NCBI RefSeq assembly: GCF_017315735.1
Contig: NZ_JAFLRK010000005.1
Location: 1 to 64,000 of the forward strand
Origin: Paracoccus shandongensis
GTDB taxonomy: Bacteria > Pseudomonadota > Alphaproteobacteria > Rhodobacterales > Rhodobacteraceae
Length of the DNA stretch: 64,000 bases
Reading direction: 5' to 3'
This document shows positions 1 through 8,917 of the stretch, in pieces. A program made the position numbers and the translations under genes. The notes beneath the pieces are model-generated. The model searched no databases and was not told the origin of the DNA. It saw nothing but the letters and a program-made list of their open reading frames with translations. How positions within the stretch are numbered: the stretch's first letter is position 1; each line of letters begins with the position of its first letter.

Positions 1-711
1 CGGCGCGGCGGGCTTTTCGCCCCGGGGCGCGCGCGGGGCGCGGCTGCGGGCGGGCTTGGCCGTGGCCTCGGGCGTCTCGACCGGACCGGCGGCTTCCTCC
101 TCGACAGTCGTCAGCGCATCCGGCAGACCCTCAAGCCGGGGCTGCGCTTCGGGGGCGGGGTCCGGCTGGCGGGCGGGCTGGTCGTCCTCGCGGCGCTCGG
201 CCACCACGGGCTCTGGGCGCGGCTGGTCGCGGCGGTCCTGGTCGCGGGGCGCATGATCACGCTGGTCGCGCTGGCCATTTTCACGCGGGCCATTGTCGCG
301 CTGCTGGTCGCGATGACCGTTCTCGCGCGCGCCCGTGTCGCGGCGGTTGTCGTCGCGGCCGTTCTGGTCGCGCTGCTGCTGGCCGTTGCCGCCATAGGGC
401 TGGCTTTCGCGGCCGTCCTCGCCGTCCTGGCGGTTCTGGTGGAACTGCTGGCGATCGGCCATTTCCTTTTGCGCCTCGCCCAGCATCCGGGTGTAATGCT
501 CGGCATGTTGCAGGAAGGCCTGTTCCGCCACGCGGTCGCCCGACAATTGCGCGTCGCGCGCCAGCGTCAGGTACTTGTCGATGATCTGCTGGGGCGTCCC
601 GCGCACCTTGCCTTCGGGGCCCGAGCTGTCAAAGACGCGGTTGACGACATTGCCAAGCGTGCTGCGCTGGCGGTTCGACTTGTTGCGCGAGCGGGATTTC
701 GATGATCTCAT
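1..711 (-). CDS. DUF4167 domain protein, 3' end cut by window edge
   Basis: The frame is open from an ATG at 711 to the left edge, so the C-terminus is missing. The N-terminus is basic (MRSSKSRSRNKSNRQR) and is followed by a conserved segment ending in GTPQQIIDKYLTLARDAQ, which I recognise as DUF4167. From about residue 95 the protein is low complexity, rich in Arg, Asp, Asn and Gln, then Ala/Pro/Arg. It lies downstream of prmC and prfA on the same strand, a neighbourhood common in Alphaproteobacteria. The basic disordered make-up suggests RNA or ribosome association, but that is inference; the family has no established function. The low-complexity part gives many spurious frames on the other strand. 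Confidence 0.85.
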   Translation of the reverse strand, partial: MRSSKSRSRNKSNRQRSTLGNVVNRVFDSSGPEGKVRGTPQQIIDKYLTLARDAQLSGDRVAEQAFLQHAEHYTRMLGEAQKEMADRQQFHQNRQDGEDGRESQPYGGNGQQQRDQNGRDDNRRDTGARENGHRDQQRDNGPRENGQRDQRDHAPRDQDRRDQPRPEPVVAERREDDQPARQPDPAPEAQPRLEGLPDALTTVEEEAAGPVETPEATAKPARSRAPRAPRGEKPAAP

Positions 712-975
712 CAGTTTTGTCTGCTTGTGTTCCAGTTGATCCGGGTTTCCAGGGATCTGGACGGCTTCGCGGGCGGTGGCAGCGGTTCAATGGGCTCGCC
801 TTGCCGTTCAGCCCGCGCCTTGCGCCCGAACGAACGCAGGGCGGCGTTCACCAGGGAATCGGCTTGTTCAGGCTGACCCGTGCCCGGGCATCGCTGCCCC
901 CTGCACAAGGGCGACTAACCACGCCCCGGGCTGGCTGACAAGCGAAATCGTGCGAAAGCCCGCGATTCCGGGCCT
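712..975. other. Intergenic gap between prmC and DUF4167 gene
   Basis: These 264 bases carry no convincing gene. A short minus-strand frame from a TTG near 908 ends exactly at 711, but it has no visible ribosome site and no recognisable protein features. I see no terminator with a T-tract. The stretch may hold a separate promoter for the DUF4167 gene. Confidence 0.4.
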
Positions 976-1800
976 TCAGGCGGGAAAGCGGGCCCAAACA
1001 ACACGGTCCCGCCCGTCCAGATCGGCGATCACGCGTGTTTCAGCCCCCACACCGGCCAGGATCGCCGAAACCGCCGCCCCCTGGGCAGGCCCGATCTCGA
1101 CCAGCACATGCCCGCCCGGGGCCAGATGGTCCCGCGCCCCCGCCGCAATGGCGCGATAGGCGGTCAGCCCGTCGGCCCCGTCGGTCAGCGCGCCATGCGG
1201 CTCCCACTCCCGCACGTCGGGGGAAAGGCCCGCCATCTCGGACAGCGCGATATAGGGCGGGTTCGAGACGATCAGGTCGAAGCGGCCCGTGATCCCCCGA
1301 TACCAGTCGGCCAAGGCAAAATCGGCCGTCACGCCGATGACTTTCGCATTCCCCCGCGCCACCTCAAGGGCCGCGCCCGAGATGTCGGTGCCAAGCCCCC
1401 TTGCCCCCGGCCGCGCCGCCAGAAGCGAGATGAGAATCGCCCCGGTCCCCGTCCCCAGGTCCAGCACGCTGGCCCAGGGCAGATCCAGCGCCGCCCCGAC
1501 CAGCACCTCGGTTTCCGGGCGGGGGTCCAGCGTGTCGCGCGTGACGCGAAAGCGGTGGGCATAGAAGTCCCGAAAGCCCACGATCTGCGCCACCGGCTGG
1601 CAGGCGGCGCGGGCGGCAAGGCCCGCGTCCAGCCGCGCCCGTTCGTCCGCCGTCAGGTCGCGGTCATCGACGATGCGCAGCCGGGCGGGCTCGATCCCCA
1701 GCACGGCCGCCAGGATCCGGTCGGCGTCGCGTGCGGCACCCGGGATTCCGGCGGCGGCCAGCCGCCGGGCGGCCTCGCGCCGGGCGTCGGACAGCCTCAT
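976..1800 (-). CDS. prmC: Peptide chain release factor N5-glutamine methyltransferase
   Basis: PrmC (HemK) uses S-adenosylmethionine to methylate the glutamine of the GGQ motif in release factors RF1 and RF2. The 274-residue protein is of family length. It has the SAM-binding loop [10 protein letters not shown] near residues 113-122 and the catalytic NPPY tetrad at 180-183 in the context [12 protein letters not shown]. The ATG at 1800 overlaps the stop of prfA by four bases (ATGA), so enzyme and substrate are translationally coupled. Identification is firm. Confidence 0.95.
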   Translation of the reverse strand: MRLSDARREAARRLAAAGIPGAARDADRILAAVLGIEPARLRIVDDRDLTADERARLDAGLAARAACQPVAQIVGFRDFYAHRFRVTRDTLDPRPETEVLVGAALDLPWASVLDLGTGTGAILISLLAARPGARGLGTDISGAALEVARGNAKVIGVTADFALADWYRGITGRFDLIVSNPPYIALSEMAGLSPDVREWEPHGALTDGADGLTAYRAIAAGARDHLAPGGHVLVEIGPAQGAAVSAILAGVGAETRVIADLDGRDRVVWARFPA

Positions 1801-2849
1801 CCCTCGGCGGCCAGGCGGGCGGCCTGGTCATGGGCGGTCAGGGCGTCGATGATCTCGGCCAGGTCGCCCGCCATGATCCGGTCCAGCGCGTAAAGCGTCA
1901 GGTTGATGCGGTGGTCGGTCATCCGCCCCTGCGGAAAGTTATAGGTGCGGATCCGTTCGCTGCGGTCGCCCGAGCCCACCTGAGACTTGCGGTCCGCCGC
2001 CCGTTCCGCATCGGCGCGGCTACGTTCCATGTCGTAAAGCCGCGCGCGCAGCACGGCCATGGCATTGGCGCGGTTCTGGTGCTGGGACTTTTCGCTGCTG
2101 GTGACGACGATGCCGGTCGGCAGGTGGGTAATCCTGACCGCCGAGTCGGTCGTGTTCACATGCTGCCCGCCCGCCCCGCTGGCGCGCATGGTGTCGATGC
2201 GGATGTCGGTCGCGGGAATGTCGATATCGACCTCGGCGGCCTCGGGCAGCACGGCCACGGTCGCGGCGCTGGTATGGATGCGCCCGCCTGATTCGGTTTC
2301 GGGCACCCGCTGGACGCGGTGGACGCCGGATTCGTATTTCAGCCGGGCAAAGACCCCCTCGCCCTCGATCCTCGCCACGGCTTCCTTGACGCCGCCCAGT
2401 TCCGTTTCCGTCAGGTCCAGCATCTGGAAGGTCCAGCCCTGCTGTTCGGCATGGCGGCGATACATGGACAGCAGGTCGCCCGCGAACAGCGCGGCCTCGT
2501 CCCCGCCGGTGCCGGGGCGGATCTCGATGATGGCGGGGCGGGCGTCGGCCGCGTCCTTGGGCAGCAGGGCGACGCGCAGCGCCTGTTCCAGCGCGGGCAT
2601 CTCCTCGCGCAGCCGGGCCAGTTCTTCGGCGGCGAGATCGCGCATCTCGGGGTCGGCCAGCATCGCCTCGGCCTCGGCCAGCTCGTCGCGGGCGGCGCGC
2701 CAGCGGGCGATCTGCTCGACCACGGGCTTCAGCTCGGCATATTCGCGGCTGATCCGGGCGATCTGGTCGGGCGCCGCGCCGGCATTCAGTTGCGCTTCGA
2801 GAAACTCGAACCGCTGGACGATCTGGGACAGGCGATCTTCGGGCAACAT
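1797..2849 (-). CDS. prfA: Peptide chain release factor 1
   Basis: RF1 recognises UAA and UAG stop codons and triggers peptide release in the ribosome. The 350-residue protein has the family length. The codon-reading P-x-T motif is PET at 183-185 (PAT in E. coli), followed by the conserved [14 protein letters not shown] stretch. The peptidyl-tRNA hydrolysis motif GGQ is at 227-229 in [20 protein letters not shown]. It is first in a prfA-prmC pair and its product is the substrate of PrmC. Confidence 0.96.
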   Translation of the reverse strand: MLPEDRLSQIVQRFEFLEAQLNAGAAPDQIARISREYAELKPVVEQIARWRAARDELAEAEAMLADPEMRDLAAEELARLREEMPALEQALRVALLPKDAADARPAIIEIRPGTGGDEAALFAGDLLSMYRRHAEQQGWTFQMLDLTETELGGVKEAVARIEGEGVFARLKYESGVHRVQRVPETESGGRIHTSAATVAVLPEAAEVDIDIPATDIRIDTMRASGAGGQHVNTTDSAVRITHLPTGIVVTSSEKSQHQNRANAMAVLRARLYDMERSRADAERAADRKSQVGSGDRSERIRTYNFPQGRMTDHRINLTLYALDRIMAGDLAEIIDALTAHDQAARLAAEG

Positions 2850-2897
2850 GGCGGGGGCTTACCCGCGCGCCACAAAACCGGCAAGCCTGCTTTGGAC

Positions 2898-2937
2898 TGC
2901 AAATATCCTCGGGGGGTCCGGGGGGCGAAGCGCCCCC
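2898..2937 (-). repeat. GAGGATATTT motif plus GC hairpin between speB and prfA
   Basis: Read on the minus strand, a perfect hairpin (GGGGGCG at 2921-2927 against CGCCCCC at 2931-2937, loop of three) is followed by a CCCCCCGAGGATATTTG motif. The same motif recurs near 28700 and 50740. It lies between speB and prfA and may end speB transcription, although there is no T-tract. Confidence 0.5.
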
Positions 2938-2956
2938 GGCCACCGCGGGACGCAAC

Positions 2957-3916
2957 TCAGCGCCGGGTCCAGCCATAAAGCGCGATCAACTCCATCGCCA
3001 CATGCGCCCCCGCAATCGCCGTGGCCCCGGTCGTGTCATAGGGGGGTGAGACCTCGACCACGTCGCCGCCGATCAGGTCCACCCCCGCCAGCCCGCGCAG
3101 CAGCGCCGCCGCCTGCCAGCTTGCCAGCCCGCCCCAGACCGGCGTGCCGGTGCCGGGCGCGAAGGCCGGATCCAGCGCGTCGATGTCGAAGGTGATGTAA
3201 ACCGGGCGCTCGCCCACCACCGCGCGGACCCTCGCCAGCGTGGCGTCCACGCCGTCGCGATGCACCCCCGCAGCGTCCAGGATGGTCACGCCCAGCGTGT
3301 CGGGGTTTTCCGTGCGGATGCCGACGCTGACGCTGGCCACCGGGTCCACCACCCCCTCGCGGATGGCTTTATACAGGAACGTCCCGTGGTCGATCCGGTC
3401 GGGATCGTCGTCCGCCCAGCTGTCGGAATGGGCGTCGAACTGGATCAGCGCCACTGGCCCGCGCCGGGCGGCCACCGCGCGCAGGATCGGCAGGGTGATG
3501 GAATGATCGCCCCCCAGCGTGATCGGCGCCGCGCCCGCGTCCAGGATCGCGCCCACATGCGCCTCGATCCGGGCGGGCACCGCGCGCACATTGGCGTAAT
3601 CGAAGGCCATGTCGCCGTGATCCACCACCGCCAGCGCCGACAGCGGGTCATAGCCCCAGCCATAGGGCGGGTCATAGGGCTGCAGCGTCGATGCCTCGCG
3701 GATGGCGCGGGGGCCGAAGCGCGCGCCGGGGCGATGCGTCACCGCCTGGTCGAAGGGGATCCCCGTCACCGCCACGTCCACGCCCGCCAGGTCCTTGGCA
3801 TAGCAGCGCCGCAGGAAACTGGTGGCCCCGCCGAAGGCGTTCTCGAAGGACGGCCCGCGCGGGTCTTTCCGGGTAAAGGCCTGATCGACCTCGTTCTTCG
3901 CATCTTCCAGCGCCAT
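2957..3916 (-). CDS. speB: Agmatinase (ureohydrolase family)
   Basis: Agmatinase hydrolyses agmatine to putrescine and urea in polyamine synthesis. The manganese-binding motifs of the arginase/agmatinase fold are all present: GGDHSIT, DAHSDSW and FDIDALDPAFAPGTG. I start at the ATG at 3916 (MALEDAKNEV) because GGGAAGG lies just upstream; the frame opens further upstream, but that extension looks like untranslated sequence. This gives 319 residues, normal for the family. Ureohydrolases acting on related guanidino compounds look alike, so the exact substrate is inferred. Confidence 0.88.
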   Translation of the reverse strand: MALEDAKNEVDQAFTRKDPRGPSFENAFGGATSFLRRCYAKDLAGVDVAVTGIPFDQAVTHRPGARFGPRAIREASTLQPYDPPYGWGYDPLSALAVVDHGDMAFDYANVRAVPARIEAHVGAILDAGAAPITLGGDHSITLPILRAVAARRGPVALIQFDAHSDSWADDDPDRIDHGTFLYKAIREGVVDPVASVSVGIRTENPDTLGVTILDAAGVHRDGVDATLARVRAVVGERPVYITFDIDALDPAFAPGTGTPVWGGLASWQAAALLRGLAGVDLIGGDVVEVSPPYDTTGATAIAGAHVAMELIALYGWTRR

Positions 3917-4067
3917 TGCAACCTTCCCTGCCCCCTTGCGTTGGCCCAAGGTGGCGCAGCGCCGGGCGCGCCGCAAGCGTCGCCATTTGATCTGTGTCAG
4001 GGCGGGGCCCCGCCCGCCGGGTTATGATCCCGTCAGGAGCGCGCGAGACCTGAAACGAGAGACAGCC

Positions 4068-5132
4068 ATGAAGACATCCCTCCTTGCCATCGCCGCCCTG
4101 GGCGTCCTGGCCCAGCCGGTGCTGGCCCAGACCGAATTGCCAGCCGATGCCGACCTGCGCCAGGCCGCCCTGGAATGGTTCGAGCCGATCCCGGACACGC
4201 CGCAGGCGCCGCCGAACAACGTGCTGACGCCCGAGCGGGTGGAACTGGGGGCGATGCTGTTCTTTGATCCGCGCATGTCGGTGTCGGGGCTGTTTTCCTG
4301 CCAGACCTGCCACAACGTCGGCCTGGGCGGCGTGGACGGGCTGACCACCTCGATCGGCCATGGCTGGCAGCAGGGGCCGCGCAACTCGCCCACCATGCTG
4401 AACTCGGTCTTCAACGTCGCGCAGTTCTGGGACGGCCGCGCCCCCGACCTGGCCGCCCAGGCCAAGGGCCCGCTGCAGGCCGGGGTCGAGATGAACAACA
4501 CCCCCGAGAACCTGATCGGCACGCTGAATTCCATGCCGGGCTATGTGGATGCCTTCAAGGCCGCCTTCCCCGACGAGGCGACGCCTGTCAGCTTCGACAA
4601 CTTCGCCCGCGCCATCGAATCCTTCGAGGCGACGCTGATCACCCCGGACAGCGACTTCGACCGCTTCCTGAAAGGCGACGACGCGGCCATGACGGAACAG
4701 GAAAAGCGCGGGCTCGCGGCCTTCATGGACACCGGCTGCACCACCTGCCATTCGGGCCGCAACGTCGGCGGGCAGGACTATTATCCCTTCGGCGTGGTTG
4801 AACGTCCGGGCGGCTCGATCCTGCCCGAAGGCGACCGGGGCCGCTTCACCGTGACGCAGACGGCGGACGATGAATACGTCTTCCGCGCAGCCCCCCTGCG
4901 CAACGTGGCGCTGACCGCGCCCTATTTCCATTCCGGCGCCGTCTGGGACCTGCGCGAGGCGGTCCAGATCATGTCCTCGTCCCAGCTGGGCACCGAACTG
5001 GCCGAACCCCAGGTGGACGAGATCGTGGCCTTCCTGGGCACCCTGACCGGCAAGCAGCCCCAGATCGTGCATCCGGTCCTGCCCGTGCGCGAGGCCGACA
5101 CGCCGCAGCCCCAGCCGATGCTGGTGCGCTGA
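4068..5132 (+). CDS. Dihaem cytochrome c peroxidase (CcpA/MauG family), exported
   Basis: A signal peptide (residues 1-21, ending VLAQ) is followed by two haem c attachment motifs, CQTCH at 78-82 and CTTCH at 224-228, the two-domain layout of bacterial dihaem peroxidases. Such enzymes reduce hydrogen peroxide in the periplasm with electrons from cytochrome c or a cupredoxin; MauG-like members oxidise proteins instead. The mature size (about 333 residues) suits a classical peroxidase. The gene stands alone between divergent speB and the ribosomal operon, with no mau genes nearby, so peroxide detoxification is the simplest reading. Confidence 0.88.
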   Translation: MKTSLLAIAALGVLAQPVLAQTELPADADLRQAALEWFEPIPDTPQAPPNNVLTPERVELGAMLFFDPRMSVSGLFSCQTCHNVGLGGVDGLTTSIGHGWQQGPRNSPTMLNSVFNVAQFWDGRAPDLAAQAKGPLQAGVEMNNTPENLIGTLNSMPGYVDAFKAAFPDEATPVSFDNFARAIESFEATLITPDSDFDRFLKGDDAAMTEQEKRGLAAFMDTGCTTCHSGRNVGGQDYYPFGVVERPGGSILPEGDRGRFTVTQTADDEYVFRAAPLRNVALTAPYFHSGAVWDLREAVQIMSSSQLGTELAEPQVDEIVAFLGTLTGKQPQIVHPVLPVREADTPQPQPMLVR

Positions 5133-5140
5133 CCCGGCCC

Positions 5141-5169
5141 TGCCCGGTCCGCCCTGCGCGGGCCGGGCA
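5141..5169 (+). terminator. Possible terminator hairpin after the peroxidase gene
   Basis: TGCCCGG (5141-5147) pairs with CCGGGCA (5163-5169) nine bases past the peroxidase stop. It is followed by a C-rich run rather than T residues, so it may be only a 3'-end stabilising hairpin. Confidence 0.35.
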
Positions 5170-5183
5170 CCCCCCGAATCACC

Positions 5184-5211
5184 TTGCATCCCCGGTGTTC
5201 GCCGCTATAAG
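5184..5211 (+). promoter_or_regulatory. Candidate housekeeping promoter of rpsF operon
   Basis: TTGCAT (5184-5189) and TATAAG (5206-5211) are 16 bases apart, close to the sigma-70 consensus, about 100 bases upstream of the rpsF start. It is the only good match in the gap between the peroxidase gene and rpsF. Confidence 0.55.
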
Positions 5212-5314
5212 GCCCCATCCTTCCGCCGAGATCTTGCCACCGGCGCAGCCTCTCGTGACGGGCGCGGAAGGGTTGCCCGTCGATGAAATGCGTCTTGCAA
5301 CTGAAAGGGATGCC

Positions 5315-5761
5315 ATGGCTCTGTACGAGCATGTGCTGATCGCCCGCCAGGACCTGTCGAACACGCAGGCCGAAGGGCTGATCGAACACTTTTCGACGGT
5401 GCTGGCCGACAACGGCGGCCGCGTCATCGAGAACGAATACTGGGGCGTTCGCACCCTGGCCTACAAGATCAACAAGAACCGCAAGGGCCATTACGCCTTC
5501 CTGCGTTCGGACGCGCCCTCGGCCGCCGTGCAGGAAATGGAACGCCTGGCCCGCCTGCATGACGACGTGATGCGCGTCATGACCGTGCGCGTGGACAAGC
5601 ACGAGGAAGGCCCCTCGGTCCAGATGCAGAAGCGCGAGGAACGCGGCGAGCGTGGGGACCGTGGCGATCGTGGCGACCGCCCGCGCGGCGACCGTGGTGA
5701 TCGTGACCGTGGCGACCGCGCTGACCGCGGCGAGCGCCGCGAGCGGACTGAAAGGATCTGA
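5315..5761 (+). CDS. rpsF: Small ribosomal subunit protein bS6
   Basis: bS6 binds 16S rRNA with bS18 in the platform of the 30S subunit. The start is the ATG at 5315 ([11 protein letters not shown]), preceded by GAAAGGGA; the upstream in-frame extension is not conserved. The core domain covers about residues 1-100. It is followed by a tail of some 40 residues built on Arg-Gly-Asp repeats (RGDRGDR). Tails of this kind vary in length between species. It is first in rpsF-rpsR-rplI, with two bases between its stop and rpsR. Confidence 0.96.
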   Translation: MALYEHVLIARQDLSNTQAEGLIEHFSTVLADNGGRVIENEYWGVRTLAYKINKNRKGHYAFLRSDAPSAAVQEMERLARLHDDVMRVMTVRVDKHEEGPSVQMQKREERGERGDRGDRGDRPRGDRGDRDRGDRADRGERRERTERI

Positions 5762-5763
5762 TC

Positions 5764-5991
5764 ATGGCCAACAAACCGTTTTTCCGCCGCCGCAAGGTTT
5801 GCCCCTTCTCGGGCGAGAACGCGCCTGCGATCGACTACAAGGACACGCGCCTGCTGCAGCGTTACATTTCCGAACGCGGCAAGATCGTGCCCTCGCGCAT
5901 CACCGCCGTCTCGGCCAAGAAGCAGCGCGAGCTGGCCCGTGCCATCAAGCGCGCCCGCTTCCTGGCCCTGTTGCCCTATGTCGTGAAGTAA
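5764..5991 (+). CDS. rpsR: Small ribosomal subunit protein bS18
   Basis: This 75-residue basic protein is the bS6 partner in the 30S platform. The N-terminus [15 protein letters not shown] and the C-terminal [21 protein letters not shown] segment are typical. It has family length and is tightly spaced between rpsF and rplI. Confidence 0.97.
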   Translation: MANKPFFRRRKVCPFSGENAPAIDYKDTRLLQRYISERGKIVPSRITAVSAKKQRELARAIKRARFLALLPYVVK

Positions 5992-6003
5992 GGAGACGGG
6001 GAC

Positions 6004-6582
6004 ATGCAAGTCATCCTGCTGGAACGCGTGGCGAAACTTGGCCAGATGGGCGAAGTCGTCAACGTGAAAGAAGGCTTTGCCCGCAACTTCCTGTTGCCGC
6101 AGGGCAAGGCGCTGCGCGCATCGGACGCCAACATCAAGTCCTTCGAGAACCGCAAGGTTCAGCTGGAAGCGCAGAACGCCGAATCCAAGGCCGAGGCGCA
6201 GAAGATCGCCGACACGCTGAACGGCCAGACCTTTGTGGTCATCCGGTCGGCATCGGACGCCGGCGCGCTGTATGGGTCCGTGACCACCCGCGACGCGGCC
6301 GAGGCCGCGACCGCCAACGGCTTCACGCTGGACCGCAAGCAGGTCGTGCTGAACCAGCCGATCAAGGAACTGGGCCTGCACGAGGTCAGCGTCGTGCTGC
6401 ACCCCGAGGTTGACGCGACCATCGTGCTGAACGTCGCCCGTTCGCCCGAGGAAGCCGAGCTGCAGGCGCAGGGCAAGTCGATCCAGGATCTGGCCGCCGA
6501 GGCCGATGCCGCCGCCGAATTCGAGATCGCCGAGCTGTTCGACGACATCGGTGCGGCGAACGACGACGACGACCGGACCTGA
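6004..6582 (+). CDS. rplI: Large ribosomal subunit protein bL9
   Basis: bL9 binds 23S rRNA near the L1 stalk. The N-terminal domain begins [19 protein letters not shown] and carries the diagnostic [17 protein letters not shown] stretch; a long connecting helix and a C-terminal domain follow. At 192 residues it exceeds the roughly 150 of E. coli because of an acidic C-terminal extension after about residue 150 (rich in Glu, Ala, Asp), as in many Alphaproteobacteria. A ribosome site (AGGAGACGGGG) precedes the ATG. It is last in the operon and is followed by a strong terminator. Confidence 0.96.
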   Translation: MQVILLERVAKLGQMGEVVNVKEGFARNFLLPQGKALRASDANIKSFENRKVQLEAQNAESKAEAQKIADTLNGQTFVVIRSASDAGALYGSVTTRDAAEAATANGFTLDRKQVVLNQPIKELGLHEVSVVLHPEVDATIVLNVARSPEEAELQAQGKSIQDLAAEADAAAEFEIAELFDDIGAANDDDDRT

Positions 6583-6605
6583 TCCCGGGCGTACACGCAA
6601 AGTTC

Positions 6606-6640
6606 AGGGCCGTGGCGGGAAACCGTTGCGGCCCTTTTTT
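6606..6640 (+). terminator. Rho-independent terminator of rpsF-rpsR-rplI
   Basis: AGGGCCG (6606-6612) pairs perfectly with CGGCCCT (6629-6635), and six T residues (6635-6640) follow. It lies 24 bases past the rplI stop. Confidence 0.85.
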
Positions 6641-6641
6641 C

Positions 6642-6671
6642 GTTCCGATGCAAATTGTTTCCCATCGGAAC
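6642..6671 (+). promoter_or_regulatory. Inverted repeat in the methyltransferase leader
   Basis: GTTCCGATG (6642-6650) and CATCGGAAC (6663-6671) form a perfect 9-base inverted repeat with a 12-base spacer. A second hairpin (CCGTCC 6702-6707 with GGACGG 6710-6715) lies before the next gene. They could be an operator and a leader hairpin; I could not match them to a known methionine-cycle riboswitch. Confidence 0.35.
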
Positions 6672-6744
6672 CAGACGTATCATGGACTTGATGATTGGTA
6701 GCCGTCCCTGGACGGAGCTTTCGCATTTTGCCTGGGGGTACCGG

Positions 6745-7707
6745 ATGCCCGACCCATTGAGCCAGCTTCTTGCCAAGCGTGACTGGCTGATGGCCGACGG
6801 CGCGACAGGAACGAACCTGTTCAACATGGGCCTGCCCTCGAATGTCGCGCCCGAATTGTGGAACATCGACCGGCCCGACCTGGTGCGCCGTTTGTATCGC
6901 GATTCGGTGGATGCCGGGGCCGACCTGTTCCTGACCAACACCTTTGGCGGCAATGCAAGCCGCCTGCGCCTGCAGGGCGCGGCCCATCGCGTGCGCGAGG
7001 TGAACCTTGCGGGGGCCGCCATGGCGCGCGACATCGCCGACGCCTCGGGGCGCCCTGTGGTGGTCGCGGGCAACATCGGCCCCACGGGCGAGATCATGGC
7101 CCCCGTCGGCAGCCTGTCACACGCCAGCGCCGTCGCGATGTTCCACGAACAGGCCGAGGCGCTGAAGGAAGGCGGCGCGGACGTGCTGTGGGTCGAAACC
7201 ATCAGCTGCGAACGCGAATTCCGCGCCGCCGCCGAGGCCGCGCATCTGGCCGACATGCCCTGGTGCGGGATGATGAGCTTTGACACCGCGGGCCGCACCA
7301 TCATGGGCGTGACCTCGGCGCAGCTGTCGGCGCTGGTGGAACGGCTGCCGAACCCGCCTCTGGCTTACGGCGCGAATTGCGGCGTGGGGGCGGCAGATCT
7401 CTTGCGCACGGTGCGCGACTTCGTGGCATCCGGCAACGAACGGCCGATCATCGCCAAGGGCAATGCGGGCATCCCGCATCTGGAGGACGGGAACCTCCAT
7501 TACGACGGCACGCCCGCCATCATGGCCGATTACGCCTGCCTGGCCCGCGACCTGGGCGTGCGCATCATCGGCGGCTGCTGCGGCACCACGCCCGCCCATC
7601 TGCGCGCCATGCGCGAGGCGCTGGAAACGCGCCCCGCAGGCCCCCGCCCCTCGCTGGAGGAGATTGCGGCGCGGCTTGGCGGCTTCAGTTCGGTCGGGGA
7701 ATACTAG
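6745..7707 (+). CDS. bmt: Betaine--homocysteine S-methyltransferase
   Basis: The protein is a zinc-dependent homocysteine methyltransferase barrel: ADGATGTNLF near the N-terminus, the first zinc Cys in YGANCGVGAADLL and the paired zinc cysteines in GGCCGTTPAHLRAM near the C-terminus. It would remethylate homocysteine to methionine, probably with glycine betaine as donor, a substrate inferred from closest resemblance. I start at the ATG at 6745 (MPDPLSQLLAKRDW), giving 320 residues; the in-frame upstream segment is not conserved-looking. It stands alone between a terminator and a YoaK-type gene. Confidence 0.85.
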   Translation: MPDPLSQLLAKRDWLMADGATGTNLFNMGLPSNVAPELWNIDRPDLVRRLYRDSVDAGADLFLTNTFGGNASRLRLQGAAHRVREVNLAGAAMARDIADASGRPVVVAGNIGPTGEIMAPVGSLSHASAVAMFHEQAEALKEGGADVLWVETISCEREFRAAAEAAHLADMPWCGMMSFDTAGRTIMGVTSAQLSALVERLPNPPLAYGANCGVGAADLLRTVRDFVASGNERPIIAKGNAGIPHLEDGNLHYDGTPAIMADYACLARDLGVRIIGGCCGTTPAHLRAMREALETRPAGPRPSLEEIAARLGGFSSVGEY

Positions 7708-7766
7708 GCGCTTTCGCCGCAGCGGGGATGGCTGACAGGCGGCCTTGCGCGCGCTAGACCATCGGC

Positions 7767-8555
7767 ATGGCAAGACGCAACCGCATGACCAGACCCTTTG
7801 CGGCGGCCAGGGTGCTGGTCAGCCACCGCCGCAGCCCAGGCAGCGACTTCATCCTGGCCCTGTTTCTGGCAGGCATCGCGGGGGCCTCGAACGCGGGCGG
7901 GTTCTTCGCCCTGGGGCAGTACACGTCCCACATGACGGGATACCTGTCGCAGATCGCCGACAGCCTTGTGATGGGCAATCTGCTGGTCACGGCGACGGCG
8001 GTACTGGCGATTGCGTCCTTTGTCACGGGCGCGATGGCCAGCACCTTTCTGGTCAACTGGGCGCGGCACCGGACGGGGCGGCGGCAATTCGCGCTGCCCC
8101 TTGCGGTGCAGGGCGGATGCCTGGCCTTCTTTGCCCTGGGCGGGATCGTCACCAGTCCGCCGGCCCGCCTGTTCGCCCTGGCCCTCCTGTGCTTCATCAT
8201 GGGGATGCAGAACGCCACGATCACCAAGATCTCGGGCGCGCGCATCAGGACGACCCATGCGACCGGCATGATCACCGACATCGGCATCGAGGGCGGCCGC
8301 GCCCTGTACCGCCTGGTCCAGCCGAACAGCGCGGTGCGGGTGGATGGGACAAAGTTGCGGATCCTGCTGGCCCTGGTCGGAACCTATGTGCTGGGCGGGA
8401 TCGTTGGTGCCCTGGGCTATGCGGTGGCGGGGTTCTGTTTCTCGTTGCCGCTGGCGGGGCTGCTGCTGGCGCTGGCGCTGCCTGCCCTTGTGACCGTCCC
8501 GCGCCCCCGGCGCGGCCGCCAACCCGGAACCGAACCGCAAAGGCCTGCATCATGA
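7767..8555 (+). CDS. YoaK family (DUF1275) membrane protein
   Basis: The 262-residue protein has about six hydrophobic segments and the family-typical N-terminal LAGIAGASNAGGFFALGQYTSHMTG and the central GMQNATITKISG motif, the hallmarks of DUF1275/YoaK. The molecular function of the family is unknown; it sits in the inner membrane. The last codons overlap the ATG of the next gene by four bases, so the two are co-translated. Confidence 0.85.
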   Translation: MARRNRMTRPFAAARVLVSHRRSPGSDFILALFLAGIAGASNAGGFFALGQYTSHMTGYLSQIADSLVMGNLLVTATAVLAIASFVTGAMASTFLVNWARHRTGRRQFALPLAVQGGCLAFFALGGIVTSPPARLFALALLCFIMGMQNATITKISGARIRTTHATGMITDIGIEGGRALYRLVQPNSAVRVDGTKLRILLALVGTYVLGGIVGALGYAVAGFCFSLPLAGLLLALALPALVTVPRPRRGRQPGTEPQRPAS

Positions 8556-8917
8556 GCGAAGAACGCGACAGCCGGACAGCCATCACCCGGGGCTTGCTGA
8601 ACAGATGCCCGAACTGCGGCAAGGGAAAGCTATTGCGCGGATACCTGGGGGTGCCTGCGGAATGCGAGACCTGCCACGCCCCCCTGGGTCGCTATCCCGC
8701 CGCCGACGGACCGGCCTTCTTCACCATGACGATCATGCTGCTGTTGCTGATCCCGCTGATCGGCTTTACCTGGGTTCTGTTCCGCCCCAGTCCGGTGATG
8801 CTGCTGGTGATCACGGGGGTGATCACCACGCTTGTGACGCTGGTCCTGCTGCGTTTCGTCAAGGGGGCCTTCATCGGATACCTGTGGGCCAAGAACGAAC
8901 AGGACCGAGGGGCCTAG
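8552..8917 (+). CDS. DUF983 membrane protein with N-terminal zinc ribbon
   Basis: A 121-residue protein. An N-terminal four-cysteine knuckle (CPNCGKGKL then CETCHAPLG) is followed by two membrane helices (about residues 54-76 and 82-102) with a short cytoplasmic tail. This is the DUF983 layout; its role is not established. It starts by ATGA overlap with the YoaK-like gene, and its 3' end overlaps the convergent radical SAM gene by four bases. Confidence 0.85.
   Translation: MSEERDSRTAITRGLLNRCPNCGKGKLLRGYLGVPAECETCHAPLGRYPAADGPAFFTMTIMLLLLIPLIGFTWVLFRPSPVMLLVITGVITTLVTLVLLRFVKGAFIGYLWAKNEQDRGA

Noticed and set aside
711..908. Small minus-strand frame before the DUF4167 gene
   Set aside because: TTG start, no ribosome site, no conserved-looking features.
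5640..5758. Recombination or CRISPR-like repeats in the GGCGACCGTGGTGAT region
   Set aside because: They encode the RGD-rich tail of ribosomal protein bS6 in frame, so they are coding repeats.
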